Below, in pieces: positions 34,185 to 42,574 of a stretch of 64,000 bases of DNA (the stretch's first letter is position 1; every line of letters starts with the position of its first letter). The notes beneath the pieces were generated by a model. That model made no database searches and was not told the origin of the DNA. It worked only from the letters and a program-made list of their open reading frames with translations. The stretch is from Flavobacterium sp. N2038 (lineage in GTDB: Bacteria > Bacteroidota > Bacteroidia > Flavobacteriales > Flavobacteriaceae): NCBI RefSeq assembly GCF_025947185.1, contig NZ_CP110001.1:124001-188000 (forward strand). Reading direction: 5' to 3'. Position numbers and translations under genes: made by a program.

Positions 34185-36971
34185 ATGAAAAAAATTACTC
34201 TTCTACTCTTTTTTTTACTCGCCTTTCAACAAATTATCTATAGTCAGGTTATAAGTGATAAAGTTTCTGTCGATTTAAAAAATGCGAATCTAAAAACGGC
34301 AATCCAAAACATTGAGCAAACATCTCATTTTAAATTTTATTTTGATGAAAGATGGCTGGATTCAGATAGTACCGTTATTTCAAAACAATTTAAAGAAGTT
34401 CGTATTTCGGAAGTTCTTGAGGACATCTTTCAAAACACCAGCATCAATTTCTTTATTTCTGAAAATAAAATTATACTTAGCAATAACAGTGTAATATACA
34501 ATCAGCTTCCTGATGATTACTTTGGAATTCCCTTGGAGAAAGATGAAAATGGAGAGCCTTTAACTCCTATTTTTTATCAACAGTTTGATTCTATAAAAAG
34601 AACAAATACCCGAAATCCCAACAAAAATCTTCGGGACATTATTCTTATTGGAAAAGAAGGAAAAAATCAAAAAAAGAAGACCTATACCCTTTCCGGATAT
34701 ATAAAAGGAGGAAAAAACAAAACCGGAATCGCTAATATATTAGTGAAGATTCCTGAAACCGAATTTACCGCAGTTACAGATAAAGAAGGACATTACAAAT
34801 TACAAGTCCCAGCCGGAATAAGTACAGTTGAAACCGAAAGTTTTGCTTATGATAAAGTATCTAAGAAAATCATGGTGTACAATGATGGGACTTTAAATTT
34901 TAATGTTACTGATAATATAAATCAGCTTAATGAAGTTTTAATAAAAACAAATAAAAGCAAAACAGCAAAATCAGCAATTACGGGAGTTACAACCATAGAT
35001 TCAGAAGGTATTAAAAATGTACCACTGGTTTTAGGAGAACGTGACATTTTGAAAGTAGCACTAACTTTACCCGGTATTAAAACCGCAGGAGAAGGTTCTG
35101 CTGGTTATAACGTTCGAGGCGGTAAAGAAGATCAAAATTTATTTTTATTAGATCAGGCTGTTTTATACAATCCATCTCACTTTTTTGGCTTTTTTACAGC
35201 CTTAAACCCTTACACAACAAAAAAAGTAGATATTTACAAAGGAAGTATTCCTGCTGAATTTGGAGGCAGATTATCTTCTGTTTTTGATATCACTTCAAAA
35301 ACAGGAAACTATAACAAATTTGAAGGTGAAGGAGGTATTGGTCCGGCAACAAGTAATCTTATGCTGTCTACTCCGGTTGTAAAAGGAAAATCAAGTCTTG
35401 TTGTTGGAGGAAGAGCAAGTTATTCTGACTGGATATTAAAAACCCTCGACGACGAGGATCTAAAAAATAGTCAGGCTTCTTTTTATGATGTAATTTTAAA
35501 ATACAATCATAAAATTAACAACAATAACGATATTGAGTCTACTTTATATTATAGTCATGATAAATTTAGTGTTTCGTCTGATTCTTTGTACAAGTACAGC
35601 AATCGTTTAGCGACACTAAAATGGAATCACACTTTCAATGAAAAAAACAAAGGTTCTCTGATACTAACCAATAGTGAGTATAAATTTAATATTGATTATG
35701 AGACGACAGGTATAAATTCATTTGATTTTGGATATAAAATCAATGACACACAGGCTGCCCTTAAAATGTCTTATTTGTACAGTGATAAGCACAAAATATC
35801 ATATGGAATTTCAAGTAAATTGTATGGAATAAATCCCGGGTATTTAAAACCTACAAATCCTGATTCGTCATTAATTCCGGTTGATATTGAAAAAGAACGA
35901 GGTCTGGAATCTGCCGTGTATATTGGCGATAATTTTAAAATTACTGATAAATTCTTATTGGATTTTGGTTTGCGTTATTCCAGATTTTCTGCTTTAGGAC
36001 CATCTACACAGCGAGTTTATCAGGAGAATCTCCCAATTAGCGATGCAACTGTGGTAGAGACTAAAACTTATAAAAACAATGAAGTAATTAAAAGTTATGG
36101 CGGTTTTGAACCTAGAATTGCTGCGCGTTACTTTATAACGGATGATTTTTCTGTAAGAGCCAGTTATGACAAAACCTATCAATACATTCATTTATTATCA
36201 AATAACACCACACAATCACCAACAGATATCTGGAAGCTTTCAGATTTAAATGTAAAACCAGAAGATGCTCAACAGGTTTCACTTGGTTTTTATAAGAATT
36301 TAAAGAATGACGAATTAGAATTAAGTCTGGAAGGCTATTATAAAAAATCAAATAATATTTTAGATTATAAGGTGGGTGCCAGTTTACTATTAAATGAAAA
36401 TATTGAAACCGAACTTTTACAAGGTCAGGGAAAAGCATATGGAGTTGAAGTCCTTCTGAAAAAATCCGAAGGTCGTCTTAACGGATGGTTAGGCTATACA
36501 TACTCAAGATCTTTAATTAAACTGAACAGCCAGTTTAATGAAGAAAAAGTAAATGACGGTAAATATTTTGCATCAAATTTTGACAAACCACATGACTTTA
36601 GTGCAGTTTTAAACTACAGAATTACAAAACGTTATAGTTTTTCAAGTAATTTTATATATCAAACCGGCCGCCCGATTACGTACCCAATTGGGACGTATGA
36701 TTATGGAAATGCGCAATACACTGTTTATAGTGACCGAAACAAATTCAGAATTCCTGATTATTTCAGGTTAGATCTTGGTTTTAATATTGAAGGAAATCAT
36801 AAGATAAAAAAATTAGCACATAGCTTTTGGAATATCTCAGTTTATAATGTTTTAGGAAGAAACAATCCTTATTCTGTATTTTTCGTAACAGATCAGGGCC
36901 AGATTAAAGCCTATAAAACATCCATTTTTTCGATTCCAATTCCTAGTATCACATATAACTTCAAGTTTTAA
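34185..36971 (+). CDS. TonB-dependent receptor with STN and carboxypeptidase-like domains (module 2)
   Basis: A 928-residue receptor with the same domain order as the module 1 receptor: signal peptide (ends IIYSQ), STN (about 22-95, VSVDLKNANLKTAIQNIEQ), beta-sandwich (about 165-245), plug (YNVRGGKEDQNLFLLDQ, IPAEFGGRLSSVFDI) and barrel ending PIPSITYNFKF. Long stretches are the same in both proteins, including the barrel segment NENIETELLQGQGKAYGVE, so they arose by duplication. The linker between STN and beta sandwich is the most divergent part. It is the start of a run with two DUF4249 genes; no FecIR or SusD partner is present. The ligand is unknown. Confidence 0.92.
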   Translation: MKKITLLLFFLLAFQQIIYSQVISDKVSVDLKNANLKTAIQNIEQTSHFKFYFDERWLDSDSTVISKQFKEVRISEVLEDIFQNTSINFFISENKIILSNNSVIYNQLPDDYFGIPLEKDENGEPLTPIFYQQFDSIKRTNTRNPNKNLRDIILIGKEGKNQKKKTYTLSGYIKGGKNKTGIANILVKIPETEFTAVTDKEGHYKLQVPAGISTVETESFAYDKVSKKIMVYNDGTLNFNVTDNINQLNEVLIKTNKSKTAKSAITGVTTIDSEGIKNVPLVLGERDILKVALTLPGIKTAGEGSAGYNVRGGKEDQNLFLLDQAVLYNPSHFFGFFTALNPYTTKKVDIYKGSIPAEFGGRLSSVFDITSKTGNYNKFEGEGGIGPATSNLMLSTPVVKGKSSLVVGGRASYSDWILKTLDDEDLKNSQASFYDVILKYNHKINNNNDIESTLYYSHDKFSVSSDSLYKYSNRLATLKWNHTFNEKNKGSLILTNSEYKFNIDYETTGINSFDFGYKINDTQAALKMSYLYSDKHKISYGISSKLYGINPGYLKPTNPDSSLIPVDIEKERGLESAVYIGDNFKITDKFLLDFGLRYSRFSALGPSTQRVYQENLPISDATVVETKTYKNNEVIKSYGGFEPRIAARYFITDDFSVRASYDKTYQYIHLLSNNTTQSPTDIWKLSDLNVKPEDAQQVSLGFYKNLKNDELELSLEGYYKKSNNILDYKVGASLLLNENIETELLQGQGKAYGVEVLLKKSEGRLNGWLGYTYSRSLIKLNSQFNEEKVNDGKYFASNFDKPHDFSAVLNYRITKRYSFSSNFIYQTGRPITYPIGTYDYGNAQYTVYSDRNKFRIPDYFRLDLGFNIEGNHKIKKLAHSFWNISVYNVLGRNNPYSVFFVTDQGQIKAYKTSIFSIPIPSITYNFKF

Positions 36972-36976
36972 AAATC

Positions 36977-38200
36977 ATGAAATTTTTTAAAAAAATATAC
37001 CTTTTTCTTGTTCTTGCATTCGCTGTAAGCGGATGTACTGAACAGTATGTTTTTCAAAATACAGATTTTGAAAGTGCTCTTGTTGTTGAAGGTACAATTA
37101 CAAATGAATTTAAAAATCAAACCATAAGAGTTTCTCAAGTATACCAATTGGAAGAAACAGGACCACGATTTGAAAAGGGTGCAAATGTTTATATCACAGA
37201 TGACAAAGGAAATGAATATCAATTTGAAGAAAAAGATACCGTTTATGCTTCTATTTCAGCGTTTAAAGCAGAACCCGGCAGAAAATATCAGTTAAAAATT
37301 AAAACAAAAGAGGGCAAAAATTATACTTCTGATGAACAAACCTTAACTACAGAAACTAAAATAGAAAACATGACCGCTACAGTCGAAACTGTTCAGGGAC
37401 AAAGAGGAGTTCAAATAAATGTAAACAGTTACGACCCGACAAATACTTCAAAATATTACAGATATGAGTACACTGAAACCTATAAAATAATTGCGCCTAA
37501 ATGGGATTCCAGAAAAACTATCTTGCAAATGATTCCGGCTATTCCGCCAGATCCTGAAAATGATTTTCCTGGCAGTCCTGCCGGAGAAGCTATTTTAGTA
37601 GTTCCAAGAACAAGAGAAACCGAAACCTGCTTTTCAACCAAAAAATCAGATCAGGTTCTTTTAACCAACACAAGTGGTAATAGTGATGATCGTGTTCATT
37701 ATCCTGTTCGTTTTATCAGCGATCAGAATTATATCATATCGCATCGCTATACTATTTTTGTAAAGCAGTATATTCAGAATTTATCTGCTTATACTTTCTA
37801 TAAAACATTAAGAGATTTATCCACTTCCGGAAGTGTATTGTCTCCTAAACAGCCTGGATTTTTTTATGGAAATATAAAATCTGTCGAAAATCCTTCTGAA
37901 AAAGTTATTGGTTTCTTTGAGGTCTCTGCGGTTTCTTCAGAAAGAATTTACTTTAACTATAAAGACTTGTTTCCAAATGAGCCTCTTCCTCCATATTATG
38001 AAACCGATTGTGCACAAAGGGAGTTTTTAGATTGCGAAGGAGACCCGCCTTGTAGCGGAATCCCGTTGCGTTCTTCTATACGTTCTAATTCTTTGGTACA
38101 CTATGCATCGGGCGCCAGTACTTATTTTATGGTAAAACCCGCTTGTGGAGACTGTACTTCATTTTCATCTAATATCGTTCCTCCATTTTGGGTAGATTAA
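36977..38200 (+). CDS. DUF4249 lipoprotein 2a (module 2)
   Basis: A 407-residue lipoprotein with lipobox VSGC (Cys20) and the family start TEQYVFQNTDFESALVVEG. It is very similar to the next gene, both in protein and DNA, over the N-terminal 160 residues (KNQTIR.SQVYQL, RKYQLKIKTKEGKNYTSD). Compared with the module 1 copy it has extra segments: a proline-rich insert (IPAIPPDPENDFPGSPAGE, near 190) and a cysteine-containing loop (LDCEGDPPCSGIPLR, near 350). The end CGDCTSFSSNIVPPFWVD is the family tail. It is 5 bases after the receptor and 13 bases before 2b. Surface ligand binding is inferred. Confidence 0.88.
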   Translation: MKFFKKIYLFLVLAFAVSGCTEQYVFQNTDFESALVVEGTITNEFKNQTIRVSQVYQLEETGPRFEKGANVYITDDKGNEYQFEEKDTVYASISAFKAEPGRKYQLKIKTKEGKNYTSDEQTLTTETKIENMTATVETVQGQRGVQINVNSYDPTNTSKYYRYEYTETYKIIAPKWDSRKTILQMIPAIPPDPENDFPGSPAGEAILVVPRTRETETCFSTKKSDQVLLTNTSGNSDDRVHYPVRFISDQNYIISHRYTIFVKQYIQNLSAYTFYKTLRDLSTSGSVLSPKQPGFFYGNIKSVENPSEKVIGFFEVSAVSSERIYFNYKDLFPNEPLPPYYETDCAQREFLDCEGDPPCSGIPLRSSIRSNSLVHYASGASTYFMVKPACGDCTSFSSNIVPPFWVD

Positions 38201-38213
38201 TTCTTAAAAACTT

Positions 38214-39446
38214 ATGAAATATTTTATACTTAAAATATCTATTTTTCTTCTCTTAGTTACGGCTCTTACAGGCTGTACAGAACAATACGCTTTTAAAAGT
38301 AATAATTTTGAAAGTGCTCTTGTTGTTGAAGGTACTATTACAAATGAAATAAAAAATCAAACTATAAGAATTTCTCAGGTCTATCAATTGGATGAAACAG
38401 GTCCAAAATTTGAAACAGGAGCCAATGTCTTTGTTACAGACGATCAGGGAAATGAATATCAATTTGAACAAAAAGACACTGTGTATGCTTCTCTCGTACA
38501 ATTTAAAGCTGAGCCGGGTAGAAAGTATCAGTTAAAAATTAAAACAAAAGAGGGCAAAAATTACACCTCTGACCAGCAAACTTTAACTACCGAAACCAAG
38601 ATTGACAACGTTACAGCAACTGTTGAAACTGTTCACGGAGAAAGAGGTGTTCAGATCAATGTAAATAGTTATGACCCTACTAACACATCAAAATATTACA
38701 GATATGAATATGCTGAAACCTACAAAATAATAGCGCCAAGATGGTACTTTTTTAAAGCTGATGTTGTGTTCACCCCGGCAATACCTCCAGATCCTATGAA
38801 TGATTTCCCAGGACAGCCTGCATCAGAGGGAATTGCAGTAACGCCCAGAACTGGCGAAAGTAAAACCTGTTACTCTACAAAAAAATCTGAGGATATTCTT
38901 TTAAACAATACTAGCACCCTTAGTGAAGATCGCGTACATTATCCGGTACGATTTATTAGCGATCAGAATTATATCATAACTCATCGTTATAGTATTTTCG
39001 TAAAGCAATATGTTCAGAATTTAGCAGCTTATACTTTTTATAAAACATTACGGGATTTATCATCTTCGGGTAGTGTCCTTTCTCCTAAACAACCAGGATT
39101 CTTTTATGGAAATATACAATGCGTTGAAAATCCTTCTGAAAAAGTCATTGGCTTTTTTGAAGTTTCTTCTGTTTCTTCAGAACGAATTTATTTCAATTAT
39201 TCTGATTTGTTTCCAAATGAGCCGCCTCCTCCTTACTACGAAAGTGATTGTGAACCAGAACAATTTTACAATTGTGACCTTCCGGAACCTCCATGCCGGG
39301 GAGCAGCTTTACGCTCAATGATTCGTACAAGATCACGATTGCTTTTTTCATGGAACAATATGACCATTTATGATATGGTAAAACCAGCCTGTGGGGATTG
39401 CACCACTTTTTCATCTAATATCGTTCCTCCATTTTGGGTAGACTAA
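38214..39446 (+). CDS. DUF4249 lipoprotein 2b (module 2)
   Basis: A 410-residue lipoprotein with lipobox LTGC (Cys21), a tandem copy of the preceding gene. The N-terminal beta domain and the tail (CGDCTTFSSNIVPPFWVD) are almost the same, while two patches differ: the segment near 180-215 (WYFFKADVVFTPAIPPDPMN) and the cysteine loop near 345-375 (YNCDLPEPPCRGAALRS followed by RTRSRLLFSWNNM). Differences limited to these loops suggest that they contact the ligand. Transcribed with the receptor and the MG2-like gene, 13 bases after 2a. Confidence 0.88.
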   Translation: MKYFILKISIFLLLVTALTGCTEQYAFKSNNFESALVVEGTITNEIKNQTIRISQVYQLDETGPKFETGANVFVTDDQGNEYQFEQKDTVYASLVQFKAEPGRKYQLKIKTKEGKNYTSDQQTLTTETKIDNVTATVETVHGERGVQINVNSYDPTNTSKYYRYEYAETYKIIAPRWYFFKADVVFTPAIPPDPMNDFPGQPASEGIAVTPRTGESKTCYSTKKSEDILLNNTSTLSEDRVHYPVRFISDQNYIITHRYSIFVKQYVQNLAAYTFYKTLRDLSSSGSVLSPKQPGFFYGNIQCVENPSEKVIGFFEVSSVSSERIYFNYSDLFPNEPPPPYYESDCEPEQFYNCDLPEPPCRGAALRSMIRTRSRLLFSWNNMTIYDMVKPACGDCTTFSSNIVPPFWVD

Positions 39447-39504
39447 TTTTTAAGAATTTATGAAACAACTTTCAACATACAGACAAACCTTAATTCTGGA
39501 CTTA

Positions 39505-41247
39505 ATGAAACGCTCTATAATTTTAATTGCAATTTTATTAAGCGCTTTTAGTTTTGCCCAGTCTCGTGTTAATGATAATTTAAAAACATCAACACAGGAA
39601 ACTATTTTTCTTCACGCTAATACCTCGACTTTTCTTACAGGCGAAACATTATTTTATAAATTATATTGCTTAAATCCTCTTAACAACAAACCAAGTCAAA
39701 TAAGCAAAATTGCGTATATTGAACTTGTTGATAATGAAAAAAAGTCTTTTCAAAAAAACAAAGTCTATCTTGAAAAAGGAATTGGAGCTGGCGACTATTT
39801 TATACCTACAACTTTAAAGACCGGTAATTACAAATTAATTGCCTACACCAAATGGATGCTCAACAATCCAAAATCACAAACTTTTGAAATCGATATTTTT
39901 ATAATAAATCCTTTTCAAACGCAGGAGCCAAATGAAAATGTAACTTTTGACAGCACTCTAAAAAATAACATTTCATCATCTCAGGCGTATACTACTAATT
40001 CTTATGCCGATAATGAAAAAAGAATTGACTTTGAGTTTGACAAGGAAAGTTATTACACGAGAGAAAAAGCGACTTTAAAAATAAAATCATTAACTGAAAC
40101 GATCGAAAAAGGTAATTACTCTGTTTCCATTAGAAAAACAGATCAAATTCCAACACTAAAACAAACCACGCCACAAGAATTTATCGCAAGAACCTCTGGT
40201 AGTTATGAAAACAATACCATTACTTCTTATGCTTATATTCCAGAATTAAGAGCTGAATTGATTACGGGTTCAATTGTATCAAAGAGTAATAATTCTGTAA
40301 GCAATAAATCGATCTCGCTTTCATTACCCGGAAAAGAATATGTATTAAAAATAGTTAAAACAAATTCGGATGGTAAGTTCGCATTTTTGCTGGATCATTT
40401 TCCAAATTTCTCAAGTGCAATTATGCAAATTCTTGACCCAAATCCTGCAGATTACAGTATTGTTTTAGATCCGCTTCCAACCTTTGACACCTCAAAATTA
40501 AAATTTTCATCAAAGCTAAATTTAACAGAGAATCTCAAAAGCGATATTGAAGATCGTTCAACAGCAAGCCAGATACAAAATGCTTATTATCAGACTAAAA
40601 AAGACAGCTTAGTTCAGGAAGCTGTCATTAGTCCTTTTTTCAACACGATAGAAAAAACATATATACTGGATGACTATACCCGTTTCCCAACTTTAAAAGA
40701 AAATGTAGTTGAAGTAATAATCGAGTTATACTACAGAAAAAACAATGGTAAATACCAATTGAGGGTTAGAAATGATCACAAAGACTTAGAATCTTATGGG
40801 CCTCCTTTAGTAATTGTTGACGGTCTTCAAATTCAGGATCCAAGTGACCTTTTCGAATATAATATGGGGAATGTTGACAAAGTCAGTCTTATTACAGAGC
40901 CTTATGTTTATGGGCCAGATTTGTACGGTGGTCTTATTAGTTTTGAAACCAAAAACAGCGATTTTGCCACTAACTACGTTAAAAAGTATTTAAAAACAAC
41001 TGACATTCAAAGGCCTAATCCTGAAAAAGTTTATTACAATCCTGATTATAGTTCTGGAAACACCTTAAAAAGAATTCCGGATTACAGATATCAATTACTT
41101 TGGAAACCTAATTTAAAATTAGATCAAAAAGAAGATAATATTTCTTTTTACACTTCTGATTTAAAAGGAAATTTTGAGGTGGTTTTAGAAGGTTTTACAG
41201 AAGAAGGAAAACCGGTCTATGTTTCAAAAAACATTACCGTAAAATAG
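39505..41247 (+). CDS. Macroglobulin-like (MG2)/plug-like secreted protein (module 2)
   Basis: A 580-residue paralogue of the protein at 31437-33125. I chose ATG 39505 because it opens directly with a signal peptide (MKRSIILIAILLSAFSFAQ); the ATG at 39460 would put 15 polar residues ahead. Order: MG2-like sandwich (TSTFLTGETLFYKLYCLNPL, TLKTGNYKLIAYTKWMLN), middle beta domain (AELITGSIVSKSNNSV), short plug-like domain (LVIVDGLQIQDPSDLFEY, VYGPDLYGGLISFETK) and end domain (RIPDYRYQLLWKPNLKL, SFYTSDLKGNFEVVLEG). It may bind or restrain protein-type ligands at the surface or in the periplasm, but that is only inferred from the MG2 part. Confidence 0.75.
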   Translation: MKRSIILIAILLSAFSFAQSRVNDNLKTSTQETIFLHANTSTFLTGETLFYKLYCLNPLNNKPSQISKIAYIELVDNEKKSFQKNKVYLEKGIGAGDYFIPTTLKTGNYKLIAYTKWMLNNPKSQTFEIDIFIINPFQTQEPNENVTFDSTLKNNISSSQAYTTNSYADNEKRIDFEFDKESYYTREKATLKIKSLTETIEKGNYSVSIRKTDQIPTLKQTTPQEFIARTSGSYENNTITSYAYIPELRAELITGSIVSKSNNSVSNKSISLSLPGKEYVLKIVKTNSDGKFAFLLDHFPNFSSAIMQILDPNPADYSIVLDPLPTFDTSKLKFSSKLNLTENLKSDIEDRSTASQIQNAYYQTKKDSLVQEAVISPFFNTIEKTYILDDYTRFPTLKENVVEVIIELYYRKNNGKYQLRVRNDHKDLESYGPPLVIVDGLQIQDPSDLFEYNMGNVDKVSLITEPYVYGPDLYGGLISFETKNSDFATNYVKKYLKTTDIQRPNPEKVYYNPDYSSGNTLKRIPDYRYQLLWKPNLKLDQKEDNISFYTSDLKGNFEVVLEGFTEEGKPVYVSKNITVK

Positions 41248-41292
41248 ATGTTTCTGTAGTGCATAAATTTATTTTTTTACAATAGTTAAATT

Positions 41293-41322
41293 AAATCGGA
41301 AAGTATTTTACTCTTCCGATTT
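41293..41322 (+). terminator. Intrinsic terminator after receptor module 2
   Basis: AAATCGGAAG pairs with CTTCCGATTT around a 10-base loop and is followed by more T residues, 45 bases after the last module 2 stop. Confidence 0.85.
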
Positions 41323-41454
41323 TTTTTATCTCTCTAATAATCAATACAAAATATCTTTTATAAATATAAAAAACATAAAAAATTAAATTATTTTTATTTA
41401 ATTGTAACTTTTTTGATACTTCATACGTATAACCATTTGTACACTTAAAAATTG

Positions 41455-41459
41455 AGGAG
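41455..41459 (+). promoter_or_regulatory. Shine-Dalgarno sequence AGGAG before rpoD
   Basis: AGGAG stands eight bases ahead of the rpoD ATG, an ideal Shine-Dalgarno spacing. Most genes in the window have only A-rich leaders, as expected for Bacteroidota, in which the ribosome usually hides the anti-Shine-Dalgarno of 16S rRNA. Confidence 0.7.
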
Positions 41460-41467
41460 ACAAAAAC

Positions 41468-42331
41468 ATGAGACAACTTAAAATCACCAAGCAGGTAACT
41501 AATCGTGAAACTGCATCGTTAGATAAATATCTACAAGAAATCGGAAAAGTTGACCTAATTACCGCTGATGAAGAGGTAGAATTAGCACAAAGAATAAAAG
41601 CAGGTGATCAAAGAGCATTAGAAAAATTAACAAAAGCCAACCTACGTTTCGTTGTATCGGTTGCTAAACAATATCAAAATCAAGGATTAACTCTTCCTGA
41701 CTTAATTAACGAAGGAAACTTAGGTTTAATTAAAGCTGCACAACGTTTTGATGAAACTCGTGGTTTCAAATTTATCTCTTACGCAGTTTGGTGGATTCGT
41801 CAATCGATCCTTCAGGCATTAGCAGAACAATCCCGTATCGTTCGTTTACCTTTAAACAAAATTGGTTCTATCAATAAAATCAACAAAATGTATGCTTTAT
41901 TAGAGCAATCTAACGAGCGTCCACCTTCTGCTGAAGAAATTGCAAAAGAACTAGACATGACTGTAAATGACGTAAAAGAGTCTATGAAAAACTCTGGTCG
42001 TCACTTATCAATGGATGCACCTCTTGTTGAGGGAGAAGATTCTAACCTTTATGACGTTTTACGTTCCGGAGAATCTCCAAACCCAGACAGAGAATTAATT
42101 CACGAATCTTTACGTACTGAAATCGAGCGTTCGTTAGAGACATTAACTCCAAGAGAGGCAGATGTTGTTCGTTTGTATTTTGGTCTTGGCGATCAACACC
42201 CAATGACATTAGAAGAAATTGGAGAGACTTTCGACTTAACTCGTGAGCGTGTACGTCAGATTAAAGAAAAAGCAATCCGTAGATTGAAACATACTTCAAG
42301 AAGTAAAATCCTTAAAACTTATTTAGGTTAA
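41468..42331 (+). CDS. rpoD: Primary RNA polymerase sigma factor RpoD/SigA
   Basis: A 287-residue sigma-70 of the short Bacteroidota type, without region 1.1. Region 1.2 ([20 protein letters not shown], about 17-36), region 2 with the -10 recognition helix ([29 protein letters not shown], about 90-118), region 3 (about 130-195) and region 4 with the -35 helix-turn-helix ([29 protein letters not shown], about 246-275) are complete. It directs the core polymerase to housekeeping promoters of the TTTG/TAnnTTTG type. It stands alone between two terminators and carries a rare Shine-Dalgarno. Confidence 0.95.
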   Translation: MRQLKITKQVTNRETASLDKYLQEIGKVDLITADEEVELAQRIKAGDQRALEKLTKANLRFVVSVAKQYQNQGLTLPDLINEGNLGLIKAAQRFDETRGFKFISYAVWWIRQSILQALAEQSRIVRLPLNKIGSINKINKMYALLEQSNERPPSAEEIAKELDMTVNDVKESMKNSGRHLSMDAPLVEGEDSNLYDVLRSGESPNPDRELIHESLRTEIERSLETLTPREADVVRLYFGLGDQHPMTLEEIGETFDLTRERVRQIKEKAIRRLKHTSRSKILKTYLG

Positions 42332-42359
42332 TATTAAAATATAAATTCCAATATATTTA

Positions 42360-42399
42360 AAATTCCAAATACCAATATAAAAGTTGGAATTTGGAATTT
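42360..42399. repeat. Inverted repeat of TTTGGAA units after rpoD
   Basis: AAATTCCAAATACCAA and TTGGAATTTGGAATTT pair over 16 bases with one mismatch around an eight-base loop, 28 bases after rpoD. Further TTCCAA/TTTGGAA units flank it (near 42346 and 42419), so it looks like a cluster of repeated heptamer-like units; it may also help end rpoD transcripts, as TTTTA follows. Confidence 0.5.
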
Positions 42400-42477
42400 T
42401 ATTCGAAAATTATAATATTTGGAATTTTAAAGCAAACAACAGTTTGATTGACTGTTCGTTTTTTGATTGATGATTGA

Positions 42478-42500
42478 AACTCCGGCTGATTACCGGAGTT
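42478..42500. terminator. Intrinsic terminator between rpoD and the DUF3857 gene
   Basis: AACTCCGG pairs with CCGGAGTT around a seven-base loop and is followed by TTTTA on the plus strand; two A residues extend it, so it may serve the convergent gene less well. Confidence 0.8.
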
Positions 42501-42574
42501 TTTTATTTAAAGATATTTCTGTAAATACTCAAAACATCAAAAACCAAATACTTTTAAGGCTAAGAAGTTAAAGC

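Noticed and set aside
36133..36438. Minus-strand frame of 101 codons in the second receptor
   Set aside because: A shadow of the barrel-coding sequence; the same region is conserved in the protein frame with the module 1 receptor.
30277..39446. DUF4249 lipoproteins as SusD proteins
   Set aside because: Length of about 400 residues, beta-rich sequence and the CGDCT tail do not fit the helical TPR fold of SusD.
41468..42331. The sigma factor next to the STN receptors as their FecI-type partner
   Set aside because: It has regions 1.2 to 4 of a primary sigma factor and is separated by a terminator; ECF sigma factors are shorter and lack region 3.
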